Below, in pieces: positions 46,513-58,400 of a stretch of 64,000 nt of DNA. The number at the start of each line of letters is the position of its first letter. Position 1 is the stretch's first letter. The DNA lies in the NCBI GenBank assembly GCA_949316235.1, contig OX438742.1, forward strand, positions 38,508,853-38,572,852. Direction: 5' to 3'. The translations under genes and the position numbers were made by a program. This stretch comes from Oegoconia quadripuncta (lineage: Eukaryota; Arthropoda; Insecta; Lepidoptera; Autostichidae). The notes below the pieces were generated by a model. That model was not told where the DNA came from. It worked only from the letters and a program-made list of their open reading frames with translations, and did no database searches.

Positions 46513-47847
46513 CTCGCTCCGATAGGCAAAGACAAGTTATTATAGGTGAAAGTGCGTTTTTTTTTCACTTGTTTTGGAGTACTTTGTGAATGGTAGCTAT
46601 TTTGACAATTATTTTTGTGTCAAATTTTAAAATTTAATAACAACACCTGATACAGGCTGTGTCAAATGGACAAATGAAGTCCCTTAGTCTGTTCTCAAGT
46701 GTAATTTTTCTGTTTTCCTTACATCGAGGAGGTCTTATAAATCTCAAATCGAAAAGTTTAGAGGAATTCCTATGGTATTTCATTTAACCTTTTCGCTGCA
46801 GAACGTCAAATATCAACAATTACCTTTATTGCCATACGAATTCGATGGTGTCTATTTAATCGTTACAGCGATAATAATTATTATTAGGCATTGCCACTAC
46901 ATTTATCTGTGATTTCTAATATAATTGATCAGGTTAATTTTACTACTCACCGATTTATTGATTAATACATTTTTTTTTATAATACTCGTGGTTTTTATTT
47001 GTCCTATCCAAAACTTCATATTGCTGAAACCTCTCGTTTCACCCTTCCAAAAGAATGAAGAAATTCAAATTTTATTGGTTGTGACGACTATAATTTCCCC
47101 TAGGTATCGACCGCACATCAGGCGTAACAAGCATTTAGACCGTCTGCGCGTTGTATGAACGCGCCACCGAATGGCAACTCAACCTTATACTGGCAGTGTT
47201 ACGCTTGACCTGCGCGGTGCGATTCAAAATATTTGGAAAGTTTAAACCGGTTAAACTTTATACGGCAGAAGCATTACAAAAAGTCGGTATCTACGCTGTC
47301 CCTTTTCACGGAAATTTTTTTGAAAAACTAAGAGATTTGTATATTTCGGTGGCACTAATTATGCAGTTTTACGGCTGGTATACAGGTAGAATATACCCTG
47401 GATTAAGACATAGGATACTTTTTCACTTCACTTTTTATTTTAATGGCAACTACTACTTTGTAGTAATTCTGCCAAATACTGGTGTTTGAAGAGGCTAGCG
47501 TATATTTAGCCAAAGAACGGTATTCGCTGACACACTGCGAATCTAAAACAAACAACACAAGGACGATAAATTCCGATAAAGTGAGTACTTCCCGCGGGAT
47601 AAACAAATTTCGGCGATAAAATTATTCCACGCAGGCTAAGCCGCGGGCGGAAAGCTAGTAAATAATAATCACAAGTAGTCTCTGTTAATGAGGCTTACAG
47701 CAACGCGTGACGCCAGAATGCACACTTAAAATTTTCGAGTAACTGTTAAACTACAATGGCAATGATTTAGGCACTATTTCAATCCAGGTTTTTGGCATCG
47801 TCTAAATAGCTGAATTCCATTTTGTGTACTAGCATCACGTAAGTCTT
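46513..47847. other. MSH6 3' UTR and spacer
   Basis: Non-coding. No AATAAA was seen close to the MSH6 stop, so the polyadenylation site is not assigned. A plus-strand open frame over 47151-47489 lacks any recognisable domain. A short block near 47795-47845 (aaatagctgaattccattttgtgtactagcatcac) resembles 32350-32390, a dispersed repeat. Confidence 0.45.
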
Positions 47848-48145
47848 GTTTTTTTTTATGCACAACGGGTTAGCACTTGTCCTCAATCGCACCTGATGTT
47901 AAGTGAAGATGAGGGCGAAGGTGGTAGCGTACTGACCGGGAAACCTCATCTCATTTGGCTGGCTGGCTATCTTATCACTGACAACCGGAACACAACAATG
48001 ATTAACATTGCTGTTTGGCGGCAGATTTACATAAGATGGTGATGGCGGACATTTAATATGCCCTACCACCAACCAAACCGAGTACTAAATATGTACCCCG
48101 CTGGAGATCGAACCCGCGACCTCCGAATCGTAAATCCAATGTCAA
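47848..48145 (-). mobile_element. SINE-3 copy, head truncated
   Basis: Poly-T at the left, then tgcacaacgggttagcacttg, gatgttaagtgaagatgag, aacaccggaac-like blocks and gagatcgaacccgcgacctccgaatcg, colinear with 45396-45728 but with an internal deletion in the tagctagcc block and without the 5' end of the head. Confidence 0.82.
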
Positions 48146-48545
48146 TTGTTTTATAAAATTGAGGAACCTTACTAATTAAAAAACACATTGTAATTTGTTC
48201 CATTTATTTCACATTCCATTCATTAAATTACAAAAACATTGCACAAAATCTTCGCCCTATAAGTTCATTTTTATTATTTCCACTCCACCTGTCCACACAC
48301 ACCTACACTACCTACACGGAAAATAATGTAATTGGTGACATCAAAACCACAGTAAAAAAATAATGTAAACATGTACTCACATAGTACAGTTATACATGAT
48401 GCTGAAAAAATACCTAACACATTTCAAAAATTACCTAACACAGAGCTAACACTTCATAATAACAGGACAATCGAGTTAAAGTGTCATCCTATGGAACTTG
48501 CTATGTAAACAAAAGACGATCTCAGATCTCTCTCGTACCTACTTG

Positions 48546-48943
48546 CAGTGACGGATTAAGACTACTTGATGCCCTAAGCAATCCACGCCTGTGGGCCCCC
48601 CTATCCGTATGTCAACTAGAATCGGTCTTTAATGCCAGGCGGGGGGCCCGCGGGGAAGGGGTGGTTTGTGATTGGCTGATCGCAATACCGGTGCTAGACT
48701 AGCGGGCAGCGAGTGGGCGCAAGCGGGAGAGCGGGGTAACTCTAGGTCGGCTCTTATGTTAACTTAAAACGCGCGAATTTTCAAATTAGTCCTATAAACT
48801 TTTTTTGGTGTGATTTTTGGTGACGTGAGAGTGAGACGTGATGCCCTAAGGACGGATTTTTTTGTGCTTCTTCTGGTGCCCCCCCCCCCAGACGTGATGC
48901 CCTAGGCAATTGCTTAATTTGATTAAGGGTTAATCCGTCACTG
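48546..48943. mobile_element. Non-autonomous hAT element with 8-bp target duplication
   Basis: A 398-bp element with ends CAGTGACGGATTAA / TTAATCCGTCACTG (14-bp perfect inverted repeats), flanked by the 8-bp direct repeat CCTACTTG (48538-48545 and 48944-48951). The interior is GC-rich (ggggggcccgcggggaagggg) and has no transposase. A CAG..CTG end with an 8-bp duplication places it in hAT; it differs from the 9320-12072 element. Confidence 0.9.
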
Positions 48944-49487
48944 CCTACTTGTTTTTTACTTTTGGTATTTTATTATTCGATATGGTTTGAATTAAGTAAA
49001 GGAGTAAGTAACGAGTCTTGCCCATCACTAGTAAATTCGTCATTCAGAGAGAATTTCAATATAGCCGTTCGTTTATTTTTCAGTATAGCAAGCTCCATAG
49101 AATGTTAGTTTAGTTATTGTCCGTGGAAGCTACTAAATTACTTACTATACACGATGATCGGATGCTATGACACAATCTAGATATTTTTTCTTATAATTCA
49201 TATGTTACTGTAAAAGCTCTAACTGCGGTATACCTATCCTAAGACGTTCCAGTAACACCTAAGATTTACCAAATATGGTAAAATTAGAAAAGATTTCGGA
49301 CTTTTACTAGCATTTGGTTAGTATAGGAGTTATTACAGAGACATGGTAAATGTAAAAATAATTATGTTTTACGAAGATATTTTTAAATTACCGAGGCAAC
49401 AACACGGGATCTGATTTATTTTCTGTTACTATTTTTAATAAATTATTTCTGATTATAACAATGTCACGACGGGGTGATCAGAGATAT

Positions 49488-49600
49488 TGCAAACATTAGC
49501 GTTTGGGTGTATTAAATGTTAAAAGTTTAATGCTTTGAAACATCCACAGTTCATCTTTCAAATATATACAGAAATGCGCACGTGCAAGTCTGTAGACGTT
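49488..49600. repeat. Dispersed repeat R2, copy 2
   Basis: Shares gcaaacattagcgtttgggtgt and atacagaaatgcgcacgtg with 33195-33480. No ORF. Confidence 0.55.
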
Positions 49601-49697
49601 TCTTATTCATAACTTTTATTGTCCTTCCGTCCGTCCGTCGTTACAATCGTCCTTGGTATATGCCAAAATCCAATGGTAAAAACCCGAAAAACTAGAT

Positions 49698-50015
49698 TCT
49701 CAATAGATAAATCAATCTCAATAGAAGTCTTGAGGCTGTATCAATCGAGATGCGTCTTAAGCAGTTGACGCTATCTCAAGCTCCGTGCTAATTTATAAAC
49801 CAATCTTGAGGTCTACTCAGCTGAGATCACTTCTCAAGTATTTGACTCAGCGGCGAATGAATGATATTCTTGAGTTTCGTTAATTAATACGCGCACCTCT
49901 CAAGTGAGTACTGCTTGAGTATGCACGTGCTTTTCAGGTCTCAAGTTAGGTTTATTAATCAACACGTTTCCTTGAACTGTTCTCAATCTTGAGAATGTTT
50001 TATTAATGCGGGCCT
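49698..50015. mobile_element. MITE-C copy 2
   Basis: Colinear with 44262-44591 (gagatgcgtcttaagcagttgacgctatctcaagctccgtg, tctactcagctgagatca, ctcaagttaggtttattaatcaacacg) with decayed ends (right end tattaatgcgggcc). Non-coding. Confidence 0.82.
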
Positions 50016-52461
50016 TAGTATCAGTCCTTACATTTCCAACTCAAGTTGGTAAATCTTAAGATTTACAAGTAAGACAACACATTAACAACTATTCGGGCTT
50101 TTACAGTAATATATATAACAGATTTCATTAATCACCACTATTATAACATCATATATTAGATATTTATATTTGTACCAAAAAAAAACTTGGGAGTTCTTTA
50201 GAACCACGAAATACCTACATGTGCAAATCGCATCGCTATTCAATTTTATCAAAATCTAATGTTGTTAAATATAGAAGAAATCTGATTTCGATAACCTTAC
50301 ATAGGTAATTAGTAATGAATGAATGACAAATATATTAAGCAAAAGCTTTGTACTTCCAGTATTTCATTTCTGAATACAGAAAATAAATATATATATACTA
50401 AGGGTATTATTTCTACTTACACCAGTCTTTGTCGTCTTTCACCTACGCAACAATATTATTATTATAACCGACTTTTATTACAAACGAAACATCATCGATG
50501 TGGAAACTATAATAATTTGTTGGTTACATTAGGTTACAACACAAAATATTATGCTGTACTACAACATCTTTCACATATATATATATTTATAATTATCAAA
50601 CTTACAACTAGGTTGGTGTTTATACCATTATATTATCAATTTAGATAAAGGATACTAGATAAATTGGATGGAAATAACTTACAACTGAAGTAAATTTATA
50701 AGAGCTTCAAAACCGCGGCAGCCGGTGGTTATTCCACCCTATACTCGGAAGGAATAGTTTATGGAAGTAACATATAGCAATATTTACAAAAAAAAAGACC
50801 CTGGATACTTAACTTGGTAAGGACCTTTGCAGTCGAGGTGGTCGTCAAGTATATCAATCATAACAAACAAGAAGGGAAGTAATTACGCCTTCGAATGAAG
50901 CTTTTAGACGTCGCAGAAGTGCAAGTGGGGTAGGGATCGACGCAATTCTAATGTTCGGGACTCGGTTAAATTAAAGTACAGACACCGGCACGAAATATGA
51001 GCGGAGACTGCAGTAGTCAATATTAGTAGGGAGTGCGTATGCGCCACGGAACTAATAAAGAATAAAAACATTATCAATCGCACCTTCGTTTTTTACTAAA
51101 CAAAAGTATTATCCAGTGACATTATCTTTCCTGCAGACTTTCCGCCGCCGTTGGGTACACTGCAGTAAACGATGGCGAAATGAAATGACGAAATCAAGAT
51201 TGTGGCTATTTAGACACACGGGAACTCGCGCAACAAGCTCACATAACATTTCTCTTTTATTAGTTCTGTGGTAAGCCCAAAGTTATCCCACTATACGGCC
51301 CAGCGCTCACGATTCGTGACGATACCGTACATAAGTACGTATACGTATTTGGGAGTGTCCCAAACTACTAATCCAAAAGTCCATATCATTGAATTTTACA
51401 ACCGACACAGTCTTAAAATGTGGAATTCCTTCTTAACGTCAATTTATTCATAAAATTCACACTTATCTAACATCAATTCCTTAATACATAATTAACCTTT
51501 GTGATGGAAATCATGACATGCAATCATAGAAGTGAGTAAAGCGCTAAGAGAAATACATCGCTGTCAAAATTTAATTCGCTAGCCTTACGAAGGCTAACGA
51601 ATTATTTTTTTATCAAATTGATAAAATAATTTTCTGTGAGCCAATACGATGGAATATATTCATCGATTTTTTGTGACGTACTTATTTTTATAGTATGAAT
51701 ACACACAGTGAGAATAGTCATTAAAAATTATATATATATCTAGCCTCTTCTTTGTCGTATATTACATAATAGTCTATTAATTAAAGTGACAGACCTTCTC
51801 GGCCAGACAGACTACGTCGAATAATTATGAGTATCTACATAATTACGACCATTGCTTCTAATACATATATAACTACGTACACAAAATACTTTATTTATCC
51901 TTAACAAAGCGTATTTTGATATCATTGCTATAAACGCATTTACTATAAAATCAGTGCTGATAGATATACCGCCGACAGATCAAAAGCGCGCGGATTGCTT
52001 AGCAATTAGTACACTGTTTTACTTTGGATGTAAAGGATTATTTAACTTTTAACTAAACTATACGAGTTTCAACTGTTATGTAAATATAATGTATAGGTAG
52101 TTACCTCTGCAGCAGTCTTATTGCAAAATTTAAAAGCACTTTTCATTTACATCGTGTTTAGTGTATATATAACGGACGATACAAATATAATATATTGCTA
52201 AGTTCTACACAGACTACTTAATTACTATTTTAGATATAATTGCAGTCCATTGTAACTTGTATCACCGCCAGGGTTAGTAACTGTCGCGATATTCGTGGTT
52301 GAGGGCAATGATTATAGCATTAATTTTGTATACCATTCGTTACACGAAGTTGGAAGTCACTAACATTAATCCCAGTGATTAACATCCTTGTTCGATTCGT
52401 GATTGCACTATTCATTTTTCTTCCCTTGTAATCCTTTAAAACTTGTATTCTTCATACAAAA
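50016..52461. other. Non-coding spacer between convergent MSH6 and ZDHHC genes
   Basis: AT-rich and stop-rich on both strands. A plus-strand open frame at 50319-50648 is composed of AT-rich low-complexity codons and is not called. It could include a long ZDHHC 3' UTR; no evidence fixes its end. Confidence 0.4.
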
Positions 52462-52650
52462 GACGACCGATTGGTGTAGTGGATAGTGACCCTGTCAGCG
52501 AAACAAACGGTTGCGAGTTCGCAACCCGCGAGGGGTAAATGTTTGTGTGATGAATACGAACATTTATTCTCGAGTCATGGAATGTTTATATAAATATATA
52601 TGTATGTTCATCCATTATCTAGGTTCCATAGTACAAGCTTAGCTTAGCGG
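52462..52650 (+). mobile_element. SINE-1 copy, 3'-truncated
   Basis: Head gacgaccgattggtgtagtgg and body up to gtacaagcttagcttag, then the similarity stops. The B-box region has changed to cggttgcgagttcgcaacccgcg, which now forms a small hairpin. Confidence 0.85.
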
Positions 52651-55263
52651 CTTTGTATGCGTGGAATAAGTTTATCGCGGGAAATTGTTTATCCCGCGGG
52701 AACCACTCTATAAACTATAACTATTATTTGTATACCTAAGTATGAGGTAGAATATAGTACATAATTTATTGTAACATCTTGACATGTAAACCTATCTATA
52801 ATCACAAATAAAGAATTATTGCATTCGGGATAAAAAATATCCTATATCCTAAACTACCCAAATACAAAACATTAATATAATTAAGGTTACCCGAGTCATT
52901 TCATATACATATGTGTAGGTATCGCCTCCTATCCTAGTCCTCAAATTAAGTCACACCCTGTACCGATTTGTAATTAATTCACAAAATATCGCGGCAGTTC
53001 GAATAACCCTGGCGAGGATTAAGCCCTATTTAGAAAAAAAAATCAATTTATTGCTAACGATAATAATTATAATAATCTGAAATTACCAATAACAGCAACG
53101 TTTGATTAACAGTAATCCACTACATTATGTGTTGGCGCAAAATATCGATATAGTAATGTATCGGACATGCTAAGTTGTGGCGTGGTGTGGTGGTACTTAT
53201 AATCCTGCCCAAAGTAGCGGACGCCCATAAGTCACACTACCTAGTCACCTTCAAATGGAACTATGAATTATTTTAAATAACATAATTTTCAGATAATTTG
53301 GATCTTCGAAATTTAGTTTAAAAACTACGTTTTGTACTGAGTTTTGTACTGTTTTGTCAGCTTTTAAGCATCTATATAAAGAGGGTGCCTATCAACAATT
53401 ATTATCTAAAAATAGTTTATTGCTGTTACTAGATATTTATAATTTCAGATAGTTACAATAAACTGTTTATTTTTCTAAAGAGCGCACTTAGCTCTTATTC
53501 TTGCTCTAATACAATTAGAACACAAATCACGAAATACCTACCTCTATGGGAGCGACGCGTGCAGTGTCGTTTGTACTAAGTTATTATTCTTCGGAGAATA
53601 TATTTCGAATCTCCGCGCTTAATAAATATTATTGCTTAAAATGTTTGCCATATTTACCAGACTGGAATACGTCGAAGCTCCACCCCGTAAGCGCGACCCA
53701 TCCGTGGTTTTTAGCTTAAGGGGCAGCAGCATTAAGCAGCAGTAGCGTTTTGCTACACAAGTATTAAGATAAAAGATAAGATACACTGATTAAGATCAGA
53801 AGCGTTAAATCATCAACATACGAGTACTAAGAAAATTGTGTGAAAGAATTATTATAATTATTTTATTAAGAAAACCAACAGAAATTGACAATGAATAATT
53901 ATTTCCAGAGATTACTTAATTATCATAAATATTATAAAAATTGAAAACTGATTACTAAAAGTTCGAGAAACTTTTATCCACACTGCATAAGCAAATTTTC
54001 AGTGAGATAATTTGTAGCTTGTCTATTCAAAATCTTCTTACACATTACACAAAACTATAGCTTCTGTAACCATCTGTGAAACTAAAGCGCGCCAGACACA
54101 GGTAACGTCGAATTTGCGTCGCTGTCACCGGGAAAAAGAAACGAACGGGTCGTGCTTACATGACATGGACTGCCCTTTCGGGTTGGCTTAAAATCTTTGT
54201 AAGTAGTGGTCGCTTAGACCTGAAGGCACCGCGTACAGTTACGTTGAATTAAAAAATAAACCCTTACAAAACTAATATGCTCATTGCTTTTTACAAAGCA
54301 AACCAGCCAGTCCATCGCGCCATCTTTGTCATTACCGCCTAGATCGGGCCGATACGGATTCTCATAGTCTTAATTAATTAGATATAATCGGATGTCCCAT
54401 GGCACTGCTCACTAATAATAAAATATAGGAACGCCCGCTGGACTCGAAGCTAGTTCGAGGGTCAATTCGCTCAGTAAGCCAGCGGCTCGTGTGCAACTGT
54501 ACTCGTACACAAGGCAAGTGAAAGCCCAGCCACTGGACTAAGCCGCGAACTGGCCTCGTGTCTAGAGTGCATAACACTTCTTACATGTAAGTACAGTCGG
54601 CCACAGCGTAAACTATATTGATCTACCTATTATTTCCAAGTGTGGTTGACTGTGTCACACCCGAATTAACAGTAAACGCCGGCTAATTAATAATTTTGAA
54701 CGTCTAGATTACGATAAAGCGTAACATGTTGGCAGTCGAAAGCTGTTTGGTAGACATGTTTGGGCCAGGATTAATTATCGATATAATTTATATTCTTGCA
54801 TGTAACAAATGAAAACGTGTAGATAAATTAACCCTTATGTAGATTTCTTGCAAATTATTGCACTTCAAATATAGTCTCTCTGGAACCTTGATTTGGGGAT
54901 TTCAAGGCAAATTTCTGTATTTATCTTGTTGTGGAAAACATTCCAAAAATAAAGGCACGGTTTTCTAGTTACATTCATCTATACTATAACTATTAAGCTA
55001 TGGGAATGGGTTCCACAGTTCACTAGTTTCTCAACACTCAAAACATTTGTACCTACCTCTAGAGCAACAACGCCGAAGTACATTTAAATATAGAAAATTT
55101 AGAATATAGTTTGTTCCAAAAGCTGAAAAGCTCCGGTGGACGTAAGCCCAACCAAAATGCTCCTCTTAGCAGCGTCGTCGTTTTACAGGAACACAGCCCC
55201 GCTGGTGCCTGCCAATTTAAGATCGCGAATGCCGTGGCTGACCGCCGACGGCCTGTCCCTTAC
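52651..55263. other. Non-coding region 3' of the ZDHHC stop, probable long 3' UTR in part
   Basis: AT-rich. Several TTTATT hexamers (AATAAA on the minus strand), for example 53862-53867, could serve the ZDHHC transcript, but none can be singled out. A tRNA-like/SINE-like unit is described separately at 54405-54560. Confidence 0.4.
54405..54560 (-). repeat. tRNA-like unit, possible SINE remnant
   Basis: The minus strand shows gcggcttagtccagtggctg (A-box-like) and, about 100 bp later, agcttcgagtccagcgggcg (B-box-like). The box spacing is longer than in a tRNA gene, and no cloverleaf can be drawn. No second copy is seen in the window. Confidence 0.35.
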
Positions 55264-55405
55264 TCAGAGTTCGTCGTAGGAGGAGCTCTCGCGCTCATCG
55301 AAAGGCCTGGCTCGCTCGCCCCACCGGTCCCAGCGCTCAGAGCTCAGCAGGGATTCCGTATCTTCAGCAGGCCGAGGCAGCGGATACACGACGCCATCGC
55401 CGAAA
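55264..55405 (-). CDS. Probable last coding exon of the ZDHHC gene
   Basis: A 142-nt stretch that reads in one minus-strand frame as an acidic, serine-rich tail and ends in a TGA stop. The segment PAEDTESLLSSERWDRWGE resembles the C-terminal tail of human ZDHHC20 and ZDHHC2 (acidic, LL followed by a Trp). The region is clearly richer in G+C than its flanks, as are the other exons here. The opposite strand is open over 55111-55470, but that reading has no recognisable features and is taken as a shadow. No better polypyrimidine-preceded acceptor is visible, so the exact 5' edge is uncertain. Confidence 0.7.
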
Positions 55406-58400
55406 CTATATTACGCATCGCACGCATTATTTTTACATTATTTAAAAAATCTAAACATCCACTACAATGATTATGAATTACTATAATGAAACAAATTTAT
55501 TATATCTAATACAAACACATTTTATCGATTCTTATAAATATATCTATAAAATATTTAAAACGAAATAAACATTTCTAGGTAGTGCAACAACATCATCCAT
55601 TCATAATAAATAACGTTTGGTGATAGTCAACTAACATTTAAATTACATGCGCTTGCGTAAACAATCAAAATAATGACTATACTAAACATATCTTGCCTTT
55701 GCGAGTTATGCAGCCCATTGATCGAACTACACATCGTTATAAACACAAAATAATGACATCGACAGTTTTAAGGTTTCTCTATATAATAAAGCCATATAGC
55801 AAAATTAATAACGCATTTGCTAAAATATAATTAGCATGCAAAGGGACACTGATCTTTAAAAAAAACCGTCAATAAACAAATTGGCTACAATAAAAAAGAA
55901 GTGAATGACATAAATTTGGAACTGTTCATTTTCGAATAGGTTGATCACGCCAATGAATGAAAAGCATGTTCAATTGGACAAAAAGGTTTATTAACTTAAA
56001 TTGTAATTAAAAATGTTGGAGGTAAATAACTAAATGTAATAAATGCGTTAATCCTTATACTATTTGCGGGACAGTCCGGCCCTTACTGGGACAAAGTCTC
56101 CATCTCTCAGTCTCGTGCCCCCTCTCCACGCTAAAATGGTAACAAAAAGCTCATTTTCCAAACGGACCCTTAACATAATATATTGAACGTCACGACACAA
56201 AGAAACGATCTAGAAGAAATATTAGCGACCCTTTAGGTAGGTGTAACAGATTTTACAGAACTATAAGTCAGATACGTCAAAGACAAGATGATCTTTTAAA
56301 TTTTAAGATCTAAATAATACCCTACGGTCCAAAGATTAATTATTTGATCAGGTTATTGATAATCTTGACATACAAGTATATAATGTCTCCCTGTCCATAA
56401 AATCTGTTGCACATCAAGATTAATAGTAATTTTAAGACTGAGAGAGTAAGCAAAACTGAACTGGCGTTAACATGAAATATACAATACACAGACGATTTTG
56501 AAATTAAGTAAATGTATCCATTTGCTTGCTAACATTTATTTATTGCGTATAAACGAAATAAGCGTTTAAAATAATGACTTCGCGGCTATTACATGTCAGC
56601 TGTGAATGTGATAAAAGCAAAATATAAACAATAACAAAAAAAAATAAAAAACAAAATACAGAAAAAAAGTTTATTGTGCACAAAATATACCTACTTACAA
56701 AATATGAACTGTATTCTCTCTAACTTTATCAGTCTTGTGTTTTGTATATAGCTCAGAAATAATAAATGCATTAAAAAGCAATTTGCAAACTTTACAATAT
56801 GTATTTCCGGAATCTTGTAAGTTATTTGTCATTGGAATATTAATAAAATGCACACATCAGCCGTGCTCTCACATAACTTGAGTATATTTATCATAAAAAA
56901 CAACTACTAAAATTGAATACTGGGTAACTGGTAATATCATAACTGCTCACTAAAACATTACCTTTATAAAACTCCATTAATTCACACATTCTCCTTTCAA
57001 TTTCTCAATATGAATACTCAGTTATTTTGACTCTGGGGAAATTGAAACTTAAAACAAATCGTTACCATTATGTATAGAAACAATGAACTGGAATATCAAA
57101 TCTTTCACGCATACATAAATAATTATCCGCGCACGTCATACGTTAACTAAGACAAGTACAATTTCTATCCGCGAACAATGATTACGGCATCACTGGACGC
57201 AGACATCGTTTCATCACAAAGCAACACGTCTGGCAACATCACTGGCTAGATCATAGAATTAATTCGTTGTAGAGACAAGCCTATCCTAACGCAACACCGC
57301 GAACAGAACTGAAGTTTAGTCAAATGGCTCTGTATAAAAAGTGGTACGGCATGAGCGTCAAGGTATGTGTCGAACATCGGCTGACGGGTGCTCGTCGGTG
57401 GTGAGGTCTGACCTGGACCGCGTGGTGCCCATTGACTCGTAACCATGGGCCTCCTGCGGAGTGGTGAATGTCTGAAGCTGGTGTTCGCGTCGCACTGGGA
57501 ATGTGCATCCGTCCCCCAGGCTGACAAAATTACGAGGATAAGAGGAATGAAAACCAAGTGGCGGGGATAATTGCAACTACAGGGTTACCACTAACCGGTC
57601 AATCCAACCATACTGCTGTCCTGTTCACTACAAATTTATTTCACTTAATACAACCCTAACCTCAAGGCATAAAATAGCAATGCAGTTGCCTAGTTCTTGC
57701 TCGATAAATGTACGAGAAATTAATATGACCCTCGACAGCACCTACAAAGAGATGATTTAACATAAACATTTCTTTAGAATATTAAACCGTTGCCGACCTC
57801 ATGATTACAGGATTTTGAACCTATTAATAGATTGAGCATATTATCCAACATTTTGTAAGACAAATTATGTACTCGAAACATCGTAAACTATTTGGAATAA
57901 AGTTTGAGAGATTTAGTCAGTGCGTAAAACTACTATTAAATAAAAATAACAATATATACTGTATACATAATATTTGTTATTTATATACTCTTAGTTGAAT
58001 GTCATATTGTACATGTGATTTAGATATCAACATGTGTATATATCCAAAGACATTACACGAAGGTAACCTTTCAAAGGAGGCTTCAACACTTTGTGGTGGT
58101 TTGGCATGTAATCAAGAGGTGTAATGCGGAAATTATATCAGTAGTAGGTAAATGTCCTGTATTATCGTTGGTCGGGTCAACAAAAAGAATTATAAAACTA
58201 TTCTGAACTGATTCAGTTATTGCTTTGCAAATAAAACAGGATTATATCGTATGTAAACGACACGCGGCACGTACTGCAGTTCCGAGGTTATCTATAATTA
58301 CAATAATTGCATTTAACAATTGTAATTAAGATAAAAGGCTACATCTTAATGAAAGCAATAAAGATAACGCTTATTGATTTGGTTGTTTGGGATTAACCGT

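Noticed and set aside
47151..47489. 112-aa plus-strand open frame after MSH6
   Set aside because: No recognisable motif and low-complexity hydrophobic ends; it does not continue MSH6, which ends at a stop at 46512.
50319..50648. 109-aa Tyr- and Ile-rich open frame
   Set aside because: It reflects AT-rich low-complexity sequence.
55111..55470. 119-aa plus-strand open frame
   Set aside because: It overlaps the GC-rich ZDHHC exon on the opposite strand, and its translation has no recognisable domain; the minus-strand reading resembles known ZDHHC tails.
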